64,000 nt of DNA from Janthinobacterium sp. PAMC25594 (GTDB lineage: Bacteria > Pseudomonadota > Gammaproteobacteria > Burkholderiales > Burkholderiaceae_D), in NCBI RefSeq assembly GCF_019443505.1, contig NZ_CP080377.1:3472001-3536000 (forward strand), in the 5' to 3' direction. Made by a program: the position numbers and the translations under genes. Under the pieces are notes generated by a model, which saw only the letters and a program-made list of their open reading frames with translations, was not told the DNA's origin and did no database searches. Positions 14,482 through 22,826 of the stretch are shown here, piece by piece. Each line of letters opens with the position of its first letter. Position 1 is the stretch's first letter.

Positions 14482-16272
14482 TCACAGACTGACATTCAAG
14501 CGCGCCAGGGTGCTTTTCAGCGCATCGTTTTTCGGGTCCTTGCTTCGCGCATCGCGCCACAGTTTTTGCGCTTCATCCTTGTCGCCCTTCTGCCACAGCA
14601 CTTCGCCCAGGTGGACGGCGATTTCCGGATCGCTGCGCACGGCATAGGCGCGGCGCAAGGCGTTTTCCGCGGCAGCCAAGTTGCCCATGCGGAACTGCAC
14701 CCAGCCCATGCTGTCCATGATGAACGGATCGCCCGGTGCCATCTGCAAGGCTTTTTCGATCAGCGCATGGGCTTCCGGCAGGCGGATACCGCGCTCGGCC
14801 AGCGAGTAGCCCAGGGCGTTGTACGCATGCTGGTTGTCGGGCGCCAGCGCCATCACGCGGCGCAGGCTGGCCTCCATCAGATCGAGTTTATCCAGGCGCT
14901 CGGCCAGCAAGGCGTAGTCATACAGCAGTTCCGGATTGTCGGGGAAGCGCAGCAAGGCGTTTTCCAGCACCGTGTAGGCGCTTTGCACATAGCCGGCGTC
15001 GCGCAGGAATTGCGCGTCGACCAGCAGCACCTGCGCCTGGCTTGCCGGATCGTCCGTTTCGATTTCCGTCAGCGCCTTGCGGGCTGCATCGAGATTGCCG
15101 CCACGGGCGATCAGCTGGGCGCGGCGCAAGCGCGCCTCGACATAGCCGGTCGAGGCACTATTATCAACCTTGTCCAGCCAGGCGATGGCGCCGGCCGTGT
15201 CGCCGCGCGTCTCGGCGATCTGCGACAAAATCATCAGGGCCTTGAACGGATCGCGCGTGTCGCCAGGGGATTTTTCGAGCACGGCCAGGAAGCGCTTGAA
15301 GTACTGCTCCGCGCCCTTGGTGTCTTCCAGCTGCAGCGCCACGATGCCGAGCGCATACAGGGCGCCCACGTTATCGGGCGCGCTTTTCAGCAGCAGCAGG
15401 AACTGGTCGCGCGCCGGCTCCAGCTGTTTTTGTTCGACCAGCAGGCGCGCATACGCGCCGCGCACTTCGACGGCGTCCGGATTCTTTTGCAGGAAAGCGG
15501 CCAGCACCTTGCCCGCCGCCTCGGGCTCGCCCGTCACCTGCGCCAGGGTCAGCACGGCCAGCTCGGAGTTTGGCTTGATGGCCAGCGCCTTGTTCGCTTC
15601 GCCGATGGCGCGCTCACGCTCGCCGATCGACAGGGCGCCCTGCGCCAGCACCAGGTGCGCTTCGAACATGTCCAGGTAAGGCTGCACCAGGCGCGTCACC
15701 ATCGAATAGGCATACAGCTTGTCATTCGAGCGCGACAAAATCTGCTGCATCTGGAACAGGGCCACGCCGCGCGCCCCCGCCGGCGCATTGGCCAGGCGTT
15801 CGGCGAAAATCGGTTCCGCTTCTTCGATCTTGTCCGTCAACACGACAAAGCCGAGGAAGAACTGCGTCGCCTCGTCCGAGTCAGGCGCCAGCTCGCGCCA
15901 CAGGCGGATGGCCGCCAGCGCTTCGCTACCCTGCTTGGCGGCCAGCGCCATTTCGGAAGCGCGGCGCGCCAGGCGCGGGTCGCGCGTCTGCTGCGCCGCC
16001 ACCATCATCGTCACGTACGGCCCTTGCCACTGGCCGCTCTTGAATTCCATCTCGGCCTTGGTCAGCTTGTACAGCAAGTCGCTGCTCAGTTCGACCTTCG
16101 GCAGCTCGTCGCCGCCGGCCCCCTCCTTGGAGGTGGCGTCCGGCTCCTGCGGCGCGACGGGCGCGGCCGCAGAGGGGCCGGCCGCGGCATCGGCGGGGGC
16201 GACAGGCGTCTGTGCCATGGCATGCGTGGCCATCAGGGCGGACAAGGTTACAATGGCGAAAGCGTTTTTCAA
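14482..16272 (-). CDS. Periplasmic tetratricopeptide-repeat protein
   Basis: 596 aa with a TTG start at 16272, preceded by AGGAT at 7 bases; this start gives a clean signal peptide (MKNAFAIVTLSALMATHAMA). The listed upstream TTG at 16296 has no Shine-Dalgarno sequence. After a Pro/Ala-rich linker, about a dozen TPR units follow to the C-terminus; for example, NPELLYDYALLAERLDKLDL and NQHAYNALGYSLAERGIRLP are typical helices. It resembles the betaproteobacterial TPR proteins upstream of lolB. The partner is unknown; a scaffold in envelope biogenesis is plausible from context. It is transcribed away from mutM. Confidence 0.85.
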   Translation of the reverse strand: MKNAFAIVTLSALMATHAMAQTPVAPADAAAGPSAAAPVAPQEPDATSKEGAGGDELPKVELSSDLLYKLTKAEMEFKSGQWQGPYVTMMVAAQQTRDPRLARRASEMALAAKQGSEALAAIRLWRELAPDSDEATQFFLGFVVLTDKIEEAEPIFAERLANAPAGARGVALFQMQQILSRSNDKLYAYSMVTRLVQPYLDMFEAHLVLAQGALSIGERERAIGEANKALAIKPNSELAVLTLAQVTGEPEAAGKVLAAFLQKNPDAVEVRGAYARLLVEQKQLEPARDQFLLLLKSAPDNVGALYALGIVALQLEDTKGAEQYFKRFLAVLEKSPGDTRDPFKALMILSQIAETRGDTAGAIAWLDKVDNSASTGYVEARLRRAQLIARGGNLDAARKALTEIETDDPASQAQVLLVDAQFLRDAGYVQSAYTVLENALLRFPDNPELLYDYALLAERLDKLDLMEASLRRVMALAPDNQHAYNALGYSLAERGIRLPEAHALIEKALQMAPGDPFIMDSMGWVQFRMGNLAAAENALRRAYAVRSDPEIAVHLGEVLWQKGDKDEAQKLWRDARSKDPKNDALKSTLARLNVSL

Positions 16273-16438
16273 AGGCTGATCCTGGCTAAACGGCAAAGTT
16301 TGATTCTACGCCCAACGCGGCTATCGCGTACTTCACGTATGTAACGAAATATATACGTCGTGACGGCGTGGCCGGCCCGGACCAGCCATCGGCCTGCAAC
16401 CCGCCTGTTTTTACCCGGTTTTCAACCATTCGAGCCCT

Positions 16439-17275
16439 ATGCCAGAATTGCCAGAAGTCGAAGTCACACGGCGCGGTGTCGCGCCCCACATCGAGGGCCG
16501 CGCCGTGCGCGCCGTCGTGCTGCGCCGCGACGGCCTGCGCTGGCCCTTTCCCCCTGCCCTGGGCGAGCAACTGTCCGGGCAAACCATCGGCCTGACGGGG
16601 CGGCGCGGCAAATACCTGCTGATCCACTTCCGCCACGGCACCTTGATCATCCACCTGGGCATGTCGGGCCATTTGCGCGTGCTGCCGACGGGGACGGAGG
16701 CGCAAAAACATGACCATTTTGATTTGATCGTGGAAGACGCGGACGGCGGCAGCCAGGTGCTGCGCATGACGGACCCGCGCCGTTTCGGCGCCGTGCTGTG
16801 GCACGACGAGGCGGACGGCCCGCTCGATGGCCACGCGCTGCTGCGCGGCCTGGGCACGGAACCGCTGGAAGGCGGCTTCACGGGCCAGCTGCTGTTCGAA
16901 AAAACGCGCAACAAGGGCACCAACATCAAGCAGGTACTGATGGCGGGCGACATCGTCGTCGGCGTGGGCAATATCTATTGTTCCGAAAGCCTGTTCCGCG
17001 CGGGGATCAACCCGAAGACGCCGGCCCGGCGCATCGGCCTGGCGCGCTATGAGAAACTGGCGCAAGCGATCCGCGACGTGCTGGCCGAAGCCATCGTGCA
17101 AGGCGGCAGCACCCTGCGCGACTTCATCGGCGTGAACGGCCAGTCCGGCTACTTCCAGCAGACGTATTTCACGTACAACCGCGCGGGCAAGCCCTGCCGC
17201 GTGTGCGGCGCGACTATCCGGCAAATCGTGCAGGGACAGCGTTCCACGTTCTACTGCGTGAATTGTCAAAAGTAA
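16439..17275 (+). CDS. mutM: Formamidopyrimidine-DNA glycosylase (MutM/Fpg)
   Basis: 278 aa. It begins MPELPEVEV, placing the catalytic Pro2 and Glu3 at the N-terminus. A conserved Lys lies in the GRRGKYLL loop near residue 60, then GVGNIYCSESLFRAGI. The C-terminal zinc finger is CRVCGATIRQIVQGQ followed by CVNCQ. It removes 8-oxoguanine and formamidopyrimidines. It is the first gene of a plus-strand group with a dynamin-like gene and mutY, so two enzymes of the 8-oxoguanine repair system are encoded 2 kb apart. Confidence 0.97.
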   Translation: MPELPEVEVTRRGVAPHIEGRAVRAVVLRRDGLRWPFPPALGEQLSGQTIGLTGRRGKYLLIHFRHGTLIIHLGMSGHLRVLPTGTEAQKHDHFDLIVEDADGGSQVLRMTDPRRFGAVLWHDEADGPLDGHALLRGLGTEPLEGGFTGQLLFEKTRNKGTNIKQVLMAGDIVVGVGNIYCSESLFRAGINPKTPARRIGLARYEKLAQAIRDVLAEAIVQGGSTLRDFIGVNGQSGYFQQTYFTYNRAGKPCRVCGATIRQIVQGQRSTFYCVNCQK

Positions 17276-17305
17276 CCACGCTCACACACTCACGGAGGGA
17301 GCCAG

Positions 17306-19207
17306 ATGGTCAGAGACCTGGAACAATACAGCGCATGGCGGCAGGACGTGCAGGCCGCCTTGCAGGCCTACCGGCAAGCCGCCAGCGCGGCGGGCCTGGT
17401 CGACGGCGCCTCCGCGCTGCGCCTGGCGCGCTGTGGCTCCCGCCTGCTCGATGACCGTTTATCTGTCGCCTTCGTGGCGGAATTCTCGCGCGGCAAATCC
17501 GAGCTGATCAACGCCATCTTCTTTGCCGGCTATGGCCAGCGCATCCTGCCCTCGGGCGCGGGCCGCACCACCATGTGCCCCACCGAGCTGCTGTACGACG
17601 CGGCCTGGCCGCCATCGATCCGGCTGCTGCCCATCGAGACGCGCGCGCACAACCTGTCGACCAGCGACTACCGCGAGCTGCCCGCCGCCTGGACCGTCCT
17701 GCCCCTGAACATCGATGCGGGCGACGACATGCAGGAAGCCATCCGCCAGGTCAGCCTGACGAAAAAAGTCAGCGTGGAAGAAGCGGCGCGCTACGGCCTG
17801 TACGACGCCGACGATGCGGACGCTCCCGCCATGCTCGACGAGGACGGCCAGGTGGAAATTTCCATGTGGCGCCACGCCATCATCAACTTCCCCCATCCGC
17901 TGCTGAAACAGGGCCTGGTCATCCTCGATACGCCCGGCCTGAACGCCATCGGCACGGAACCGGAACTGACCCTGAACCTGATCCCGAATGCGCACGCGGT
18001 GCTGTTCATCCTGGCGGCCGACACGGGCGTCACGCGCAGCGACATCGAGGTATGGCGCAACCATATCGGCGCCGGCGCCGGGCGCCTGGTGGTGCTCAAC
18101 AAGATCGACAGCATGTGGGATGAATTGCGCGGCGACGCCGAGGTGGCGCTGGCGATCGAACGCCAGCAGGCCAGCGTGGCGCATCTGTTGACCCTGGACG
18201 CCGGCCAGGTGTTTCCCGTCTCGGCGCAAAAGGCCCTGGTGGGCAAGATCAACCACGATGCGGCGCTGCTGGAAAAGAGCCGCCTGCAGGCGCTGGAGAC
18301 GGCCCTGTTCGAGGAGCTGATCCCCGCGCGCAAGGACATCATCCGGCGCCAGCTGGCGTTCGACCTGGACGCCATCGAAGCGGCGCAGCAGGTGCAGGCG
18401 GCGGCCCGCGCGCGCGGCATCGCCGAGCAGCTGCACGAGCTGCACAGCCTGCGCGGCAAGAACCAGAGCGTGATCGCCCACATGATGCGGCGCATCGATA
18501 TCGAGAAGAAGGAATTCGACAGCAGCCTGTTCAAGCTGCAAGCGACGCGCGCCGTATTTACGCGGCTGTCGACGGAGCTGTACACGAGCCTGGGCATGGA
18601 CATCGTGCGCGACGATATCGATGGCGTGCGCGCGGCCATGCAGCGCAGCCGCTTTTTCACGGGCCTGCGCGAAGCCGTGCGCCAGTATTTCGAGCGCATC
18701 GCCAGTAACCTGGACCGTTCGGAAGGCAAGACGGCCGAGATCACGGAAATGATGAACGTGATGTACCGCAAATTCGCCTCCGAACACGGCCTGGCGCTGG
18801 CCTTGCCGATGCCATTTTCGCTGGCCCGCTACCGCCAGGAGATCGCCGACATCGAAGCCGTCTACCATAAACAGTTCGGCACGGCGACCCTGCTGACCAC
18901 CAGCCGCGTCGTGCTGATGGAAAAATTCTTCGACACCATCGCCTCGCGCGTGCGCCGCAGTTTCACCAACGCCAACGACGACGCCAGCGCCTGGCTGAAA
19001 GTCATCATGGCGCCGCTCGAAGCGCAGATCGTCGAGTACAAGGAACAGCTGAAACTGCGCTTTGCCTCGATCCAGCGCATCCACGACGCCACGGGCAGCC
19101 TGGAACAGAAAATCGCCGGCTTCGAGGCGAGCCTGGCGGCGCTCGAACGCGACAAGGCGCAGCTGGCGCAATTGCTGGCCGCCTTGCGCGCGGCCAGCGC
19201 TGACTGA
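17306..19207 (+). CDS. Bacterial dynamin-like GTPase
   Basis: 633 aa. GTPase motifs are readable: P-loop AEFSRGKSELINA (residues about 59-71; the first Gly of the usual GxxxxGKS is Ala), switch-I region GRTTMCPTEL, G3 DTPGLN near residue 211 and G4 NKID near 265. The rest is helical with long coiled-coil stretches (HSLRGKNQSVIAHMMRR; LEQKIAGFEASLAALERDK at the end). Bacterial dynamins remodel or protect membranes. No transmembrane segment is obvious. It begins 30 bases after mutM and ends 42 bases before mutY, suggesting co-transcription. Confidence 0.85.
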   Translation: MVRDLEQYSAWRQDVQAALQAYRQAASAAGLVDGASALRLARCGSRLLDDRLSVAFVAEFSRGKSELINAIFFAGYGQRILPSGAGRTTMCPTELLYDAAWPPSIRLLPIETRAHNLSTSDYRELPAAWTVLPLNIDAGDDMQEAIRQVSLTKKVSVEEAARYGLYDADDADAPAMLDEDGQVEISMWRHAIINFPHPLLKQGLVILDTPGLNAIGTEPELTLNLIPNAHAVLFILAADTGVTRSDIEVWRNHIGAGAGRLVVLNKIDSMWDELRGDAEVALAIERQQASVAHLLTLDAGQVFPVSAQKALVGKINHDAALLEKSRLQALETALFEELIPARKDIIRRQLAFDLDAIEAAQQVQAAARARGIAEQLHELHSLRGKNQSVIAHMMRRIDIEKKEFDSSLFKLQATRAVFTRLSTELYTSLGMDIVRDDIDGVRAAMQRSRFFTGLREAVRQYFERIASNLDRSEGKTAEITEMMNVMYRKFASEHGLALALPMPFSLARYRQEIADIEAVYHKQFGTATLLTTSRVVLMEKFFDTIASRVRRSFTNANDDASAWLKVIMAPLEAQIVEYKEQLKLRFASIQRIHDATGSLEQKIAGFEASLAALERDKAQLAQLLAALRAASAD

Positions 19208-19249
19208 GCAACATCAGCACCATCCAACAACAGAACACTGGAATCCCGC

Positions 19250-20413
19250 ATGAAACGTCTGCTGCATCCGCTCTCGCCCGCCACGGGCGCGGCACCATTT
19301 GAAGACTATATCGACCCGACTTTTTCCGCCACCGTCATCGCCTGGCAAAAGCAGCATGGCCGCCACGCGCTGCCGTGGCAAAACACGCGCGATGCCTACC
19401 TGATCTGGCTGTCCGAAATCATGCTGCAGCAAACGCAGGTCACCGCCGTACTCGCTTACTACGCGCGCTTCCTCGAACGCTTCCCCACCCTGCGCGACCT
19501 CGCTGGCGCACCGGTGGAAGACGTGATGGCGCAGTGGAGCGGCCTCGGTTACTACACGCGGGCACGCAACCTGCACAAGTGCGCGCAGCGCGTGGTGGCC
19601 GAATACGACGGCGTCTTTCCCAGCGACCCGGCTCTGCTGGCCGACCTGCCCGGCATCGGCCGCTCGACGGCGGCCGCCATCTCCGCGTTTTCCAGCGGCA
19701 CGCGCGCGGCCATCATGGACGGCAACGTCAAGCGCGTCTTCGCGCGCACCTTCGGCATCGATGCCTATCCCGGCGAAAAACGGGTCGAGGAAGCCATGTG
19801 GCGCCGCGCCGAGGCGCTGCTGCCTGAAACAGGTATCGAAGCCTACACGCAGGGTCTGATGGACTTCGGCGCCACCCTGTGCAGGCGCAGCAGCCCCGAT
19901 TGCGGCCGCTGCCCGCTGCAACCGCGCTGCGTGGCCTACGCCACCGGCCGCACCAAGGATTTGCCGGTGCGTAAACCGAAGAAAACCAGTCCGGAAAAAC
20001 ACGCGGTTATGCTGGCCATCATCGACGACGGCCAGGTGCTGCTGGAGCAGCGCCCCGGCTCGGGCATCTGGGGGGGCTTGCTGTCGCTGCCCGAACTCGA
20101 TGGCCATCTGCTGGCCGATGCGGACTCGCCGCGAGAGATAGACCAGCAGGTACTGGCACGCGCCGTGGCGCCGTTCGGCGCAATCGAAACGCAGGAACGG
20201 CTGCTGCCCATCGTGCATGTCTTTACCCACTACAAATTGCACATCGTCCCCTGTCGCATCACCCTGGCGCGCCGCCTGGCGCTGGCAGGGGAAGCGACCC
20301 ACGTCTGGTACGACGGCGCGAAAATTGCGGACGCGCCGCTGCCCGCACCCATCAAGAAACTGCTGCTGGAACTGTTCGGCGATGCGCGCGCGGCGCAGCG
20401 CAGCATGTTCTAG
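19250..20413 (+). CDS. mutY: A/G-specific adenine glycosylase MutY
   Basis: 387 aa. The HhH-GPD domain shows HALPWQNTRDAYLIWLSEIMLQQTQV (Glu in SEIMLQQTQ), LPGIGRSTAAAI hairpin and DGNVKRVFAR with the catalytic Asp. The [4Fe-4S] loop is C-x6-C-x2-C-x5-C (CRRSSPDCGRCPLQPRC). A C-terminal NUDIX-like domain (residues about 240-370) recognises 8-oxoG. It removes adenine opposite 8-oxoguanine. Its TAG overlaps the GTG start of the sensor kinase gene (TAGTG). Confidence 0.97.
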   Translation: MKRLLHPLSPATGAAPFEDYIDPTFSATVIAWQKQHGRHALPWQNTRDAYLIWLSEIMLQQTQVTAVLAYYARFLERFPTLRDLAGAPVEDVMAQWSGLGYYTRARNLHKCAQRVVAEYDGVFPSDPALLADLPGIGRSTAAAISAFSSGTRAAIMDGNVKRVFARTFGIDAYPGEKRVEEAMWRRAEALLPETGIEAYTQGLMDFGATLCRRSSPDCGRCPLQPRCVAYATGRTKDLPVRKPKKTSPEKHAVMLAIIDDGQVLLEQRPGSGIWGGLLSLPELDGHLLADADSPREIDQQVLARAVAPFGAIETQERLLPIVHVFTHYKLHIVPCRITLARRLALAGEATHVWYDGAKIADAPLPAPIKKLLLELFGDARAAQRSMF

Positions 20414-22215
20414 TGCGACGTTTTTTACTGTTCGCGCTGACGGCGCTGTGTCTGCACGGCGCGCAAGCGGCTGACGCGCTGCCGGAGATACCGGAGGTGA
20501 GAATAGGCGTACTCGCCTACAAGGGCGCCGACGCCGTGCAGCAGGACTGGTCGTACGTGACGCGCCACCTGCAGGCGAGCATCCCCGGCATCCGTTTCAT
20601 CCTGGCCGACTACGACCAGGCGGGCCTGACGCGCGCCGTGCAGTCGCAAGCGATCGCCTTCGCCATCACCAGCAGCGGCCATTACGTGGCGCTCGAACAC
20701 AGCGATGGCGCCAGCCGCATCGCCACGCTCGAATCGCCATGGACGGAGTCACCGCGCCAGGCCATCGGCTCGGCCATCGTCGTGCGCAGCGCGTCGCCGC
20801 TGCATGACCTGGCCGACCTGGCGGGCAAGAACGTGATGGCGGTGGCGCCCGATGCGTTTGGCGGCTACCAGATCGCGGCGCGCGAACTGCGCGAAGCGGG
20901 CATCGATCCCACGCATGATTTCGCCAGCCTGCGCTACAGCGGTTTCCCCTCGCAGCAGATCGTCGAAGCCGTGCGGGCGGGGCGCATGGATGCCGGCATC
21001 GTGCGCACCTGCCTGCTGGAACAGATGGTGGCGCGCGGCGAAGTGCGCGCCGATGAACTGCGCGTGATCACCACGCGCCCGATTCCCGGTTTTCGCTGCG
21101 CCAGCTCGTCGCGGCTGTATCCGGACTGGCCCTTCGTGGCCCTGCGCCAGACGCCGCCCGCGCTGGCGAAAAAAGTGGCGCAGGCCCTGCTGGCCATGCC
21201 GCGTACCGATGAAGGTTACAGCTGGACGGTGCCCAGCGATTACCAGATCGTCGATGAACTGTTCCGCGAGCTGCGCATCGGCCCCTACGCCTACCTGGAC
21301 AAGCTGACGTTCGAGACGGCCCTGCGCCGCTACTGGGGCTGGATGCTGCTGGTGCTGGCCTTGCTGGTGGCCTGGGCCGTGCATACGGTGCGCGTGGAAT
21401 ACCTGGTCAGCCGGCGCACGGAGCAATTGCGCGCTGCCCAGCACCAGCAGCGCGCGCTGGAAGAACAGGCGCGCCAGCGCCAGGCCACGCTCGACCACAC
21501 GGCGCGCCTGGCCATCTTGGGCGAGATGGCCAGCGCCATTGCGCACGAATTGAACCAGCCGCTGGCGGCCATCGGCAATTTCGCGCGCGGCATGGCGCGC
21601 CGCATCGCGGCGGGCCGGCTCGATGCGGCGCCACTGCTCGACGGCGCGCAGGAAATCGCCACGCAAAGCGAACGCGCGGGCGCCATCATCCGGCACATCC
21701 GCGCGATGGCGCAAAAGCGTCCCGCGCACAGCACGCCCTTCGCCCTGGCCGACGCCGTGGAGCAGGCGGTATCGCTGTTCCGCGCGGCTCATCCGCAAGC
21801 CAATATCAGCTGGCGCCACGAGGCGGTCAGCGCCGCACCGCGCGTGCTGGCCGACCCGCAGCAAGTGCAGCAGGTGCTGCTCAATTTATTGAAAAATGCG
21901 CTCGATGCGCAGGTGGAAAACGACAATCCCGGGCACCCCATCGGCGTGCTGCTGCACCGCGAAAACGGCGCCTGCACGGTGGCCGTGCGCGACGCCGGTT
22001 GCGGCCTGCAGGCGGCGCAGATGGCGCGCCTGTTCGAACCCTTTTTTACCACCAAGGCCGAAGGCCTGGGCCTGGGTATGTCGCTCAGCAAAAGCATCAT
22101 CGAATCGTTCGGCGGCAGCCTGTCGGCACATGCCAACGCCGATGCGCCAGGCTTGACGGTCTGGTTCCGCCTGCCCGAAGATACCGGTATGGAAGCAAAC
22201 AAGGAAACACCATGA
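20413..22215 (+). CDS. ttrS: Sensor histidine kinase, TtrS type (tetrathionate sensor)
   Basis: 600 aa with a GTG start overlapping the mutY stop. Signal peptide (MRRFLLFALTALCLHGAQA), then a periplasmic PhnD/SBP-like sensor domain (about 30-300: RIGVLAYKGAD, DLAGKNVMAVAPDAFGGYQ), one transmembrane helix (306-327), a coiled coil, the HisKA box IAHELNQPLAAIG with His378, and the ATPase boxes LLNLLKNALDA, RDAGCGLQ and GLGLGMSLS. This is the TtrS architecture. Adjacency to TtrR-type regulator and ttrBCA supports tetrathionate sensing. The kinase stop overlaps the regulator start (ATGA). Confidence 0.88.
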   Translation: MRRFLLFALTALCLHGAQAADALPEIPEVRIGVLAYKGADAVQQDWSYVTRHLQASIPGIRFILADYDQAGLTRAVQSQAIAFAITSSGHYVALEHSDGASRIATLESPWTESPRQAIGSAIVVRSASPLHDLADLAGKNVMAVAPDAFGGYQIAARELREAGIDPTHDFASLRYSGFPSQQIVEAVRAGRMDAGIVRTCLLEQMVARGEVRADELRVITTRPIPGFRCASSSRLYPDWPFVALRQTPPALAKKVAQALLAMPRTDEGYSWTVPSDYQIVDELFRELRIGPYAYLDKLTFETALRRYWGWMLLVLALLVAWAVHTVRVEYLVSRRTEQLRAAQHQQRALEEQARQRQATLDHTARLAILGEMASAIAHELNQPLAAIGNFARGMARRIAAGRLDAAPLLDGAQEIATQSERAGAIIRHIRAMAQKRPAHSTPFALADAVEQAVSLFRAAHPQANISWRHEAVSAAPRVLADPQQVQQVLLNLLKNALDAQVENDNPGHPIGVLLHRENGACTVAVRDAGCGLQAAQMARLFEPFFTTKAEGLGLGMSLSKSIIESFGGSLSAHANADAPGLTVWFRLPEDTGMEANKETP

Positions 22216-22826
22216 ATGAAAGCGATGCGATCATCTTTGTCGTCGACGACGACGCCGCCATGCGCCGCTCGCTGGCCTATCTGTTCGATTCGGCCGGCTG
22301 GAAAGTGGCGACGTTCGAATCGGCGCGCGACTTCCTGCAGCGCTACGATGGCCATGCGCCCGGTTGCTTGCTGCTCGACGTGCGCATGCCTTTGATGAGC
22401 GGACTGGAACTGCAACAGGAGCTGGTGCGCCATGCGATAGCGCTGCCCGTGATTTTCCTCAGTGGCCATGGCGACCTGGCCATGGCCGTGCAGACGATGA
22501 AGGCCGGCGCCTGCGATTTTCTGGAAAAGCCGTGCAAGGACCAGGTACTGCTCGATGCCGTCAGCCGGGCCGTGGCCCGCAGCATGGATGAGAGCCGCAA
22601 CGCCGCCAGCGCGAATACGGCGCAGTCGGCGCTGGCCAGGCTCACCGCGCGCGAGCGCGAAGTGGCGCTGCTGATGGCCGAAGGCAAAGCCTCGAAAGTC
22701 ATCGCCCGCGAGCTGGGCATCAGCGACAAGACGGTGCAGGTGCACCGCCATAACACGATGGAAAAACTGGGCCTGCACTCAGCAGCCGAGGTGGCCCGGC
22801 TGCTGATGGCCAGCGGCGAGATCTAG
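22212..22826 (+). CDS. ttrR: LuxR/FixJ-family response regulator, TtrR type
   Basis: 204 aa from ATG at 22212, overlapping the sensor stop; a longer in-frame reading upstream is a shadow of the kinase. The receiver domain has DDD at 12-14, phospho-acceptor Asp56 (LLLDVRMP), the SGHGD switch and the Lys of EKPC. The output domain is a LuxR-type HTH (LTAREREVALLMAEGKASKVIARELGISDKTVQVHR). It should activate ttrBCA when TtrS senses tetrathionate. Its TAG shares the CTAG with the ttrA stop on the other strand. Confidence 0.88.
   Translation: MNESDAIIFVVDDDAAMRRSLAYLFDSAGWKVATFESARDFLQRYDGHAPGCLLLDVRMPLMSGLELQQELVRHAIALPVIFLSGHGDLAMAVQTMKAGACDFLEKPCKDQVLLDAVSRAVARSMDESRNAASANTAQSALARLTAREREVALLMAEGKASKVIARELGISDKTVQVHRHNTMEKLGLHSAAEVARLLMASGEI

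Noticed and set aside
14566..16344. 592-codon plus-strand frame opposite the TPR gene
   Set aside because: Antisense shadow; the minus-strand frame has a signal peptide and TPR units.
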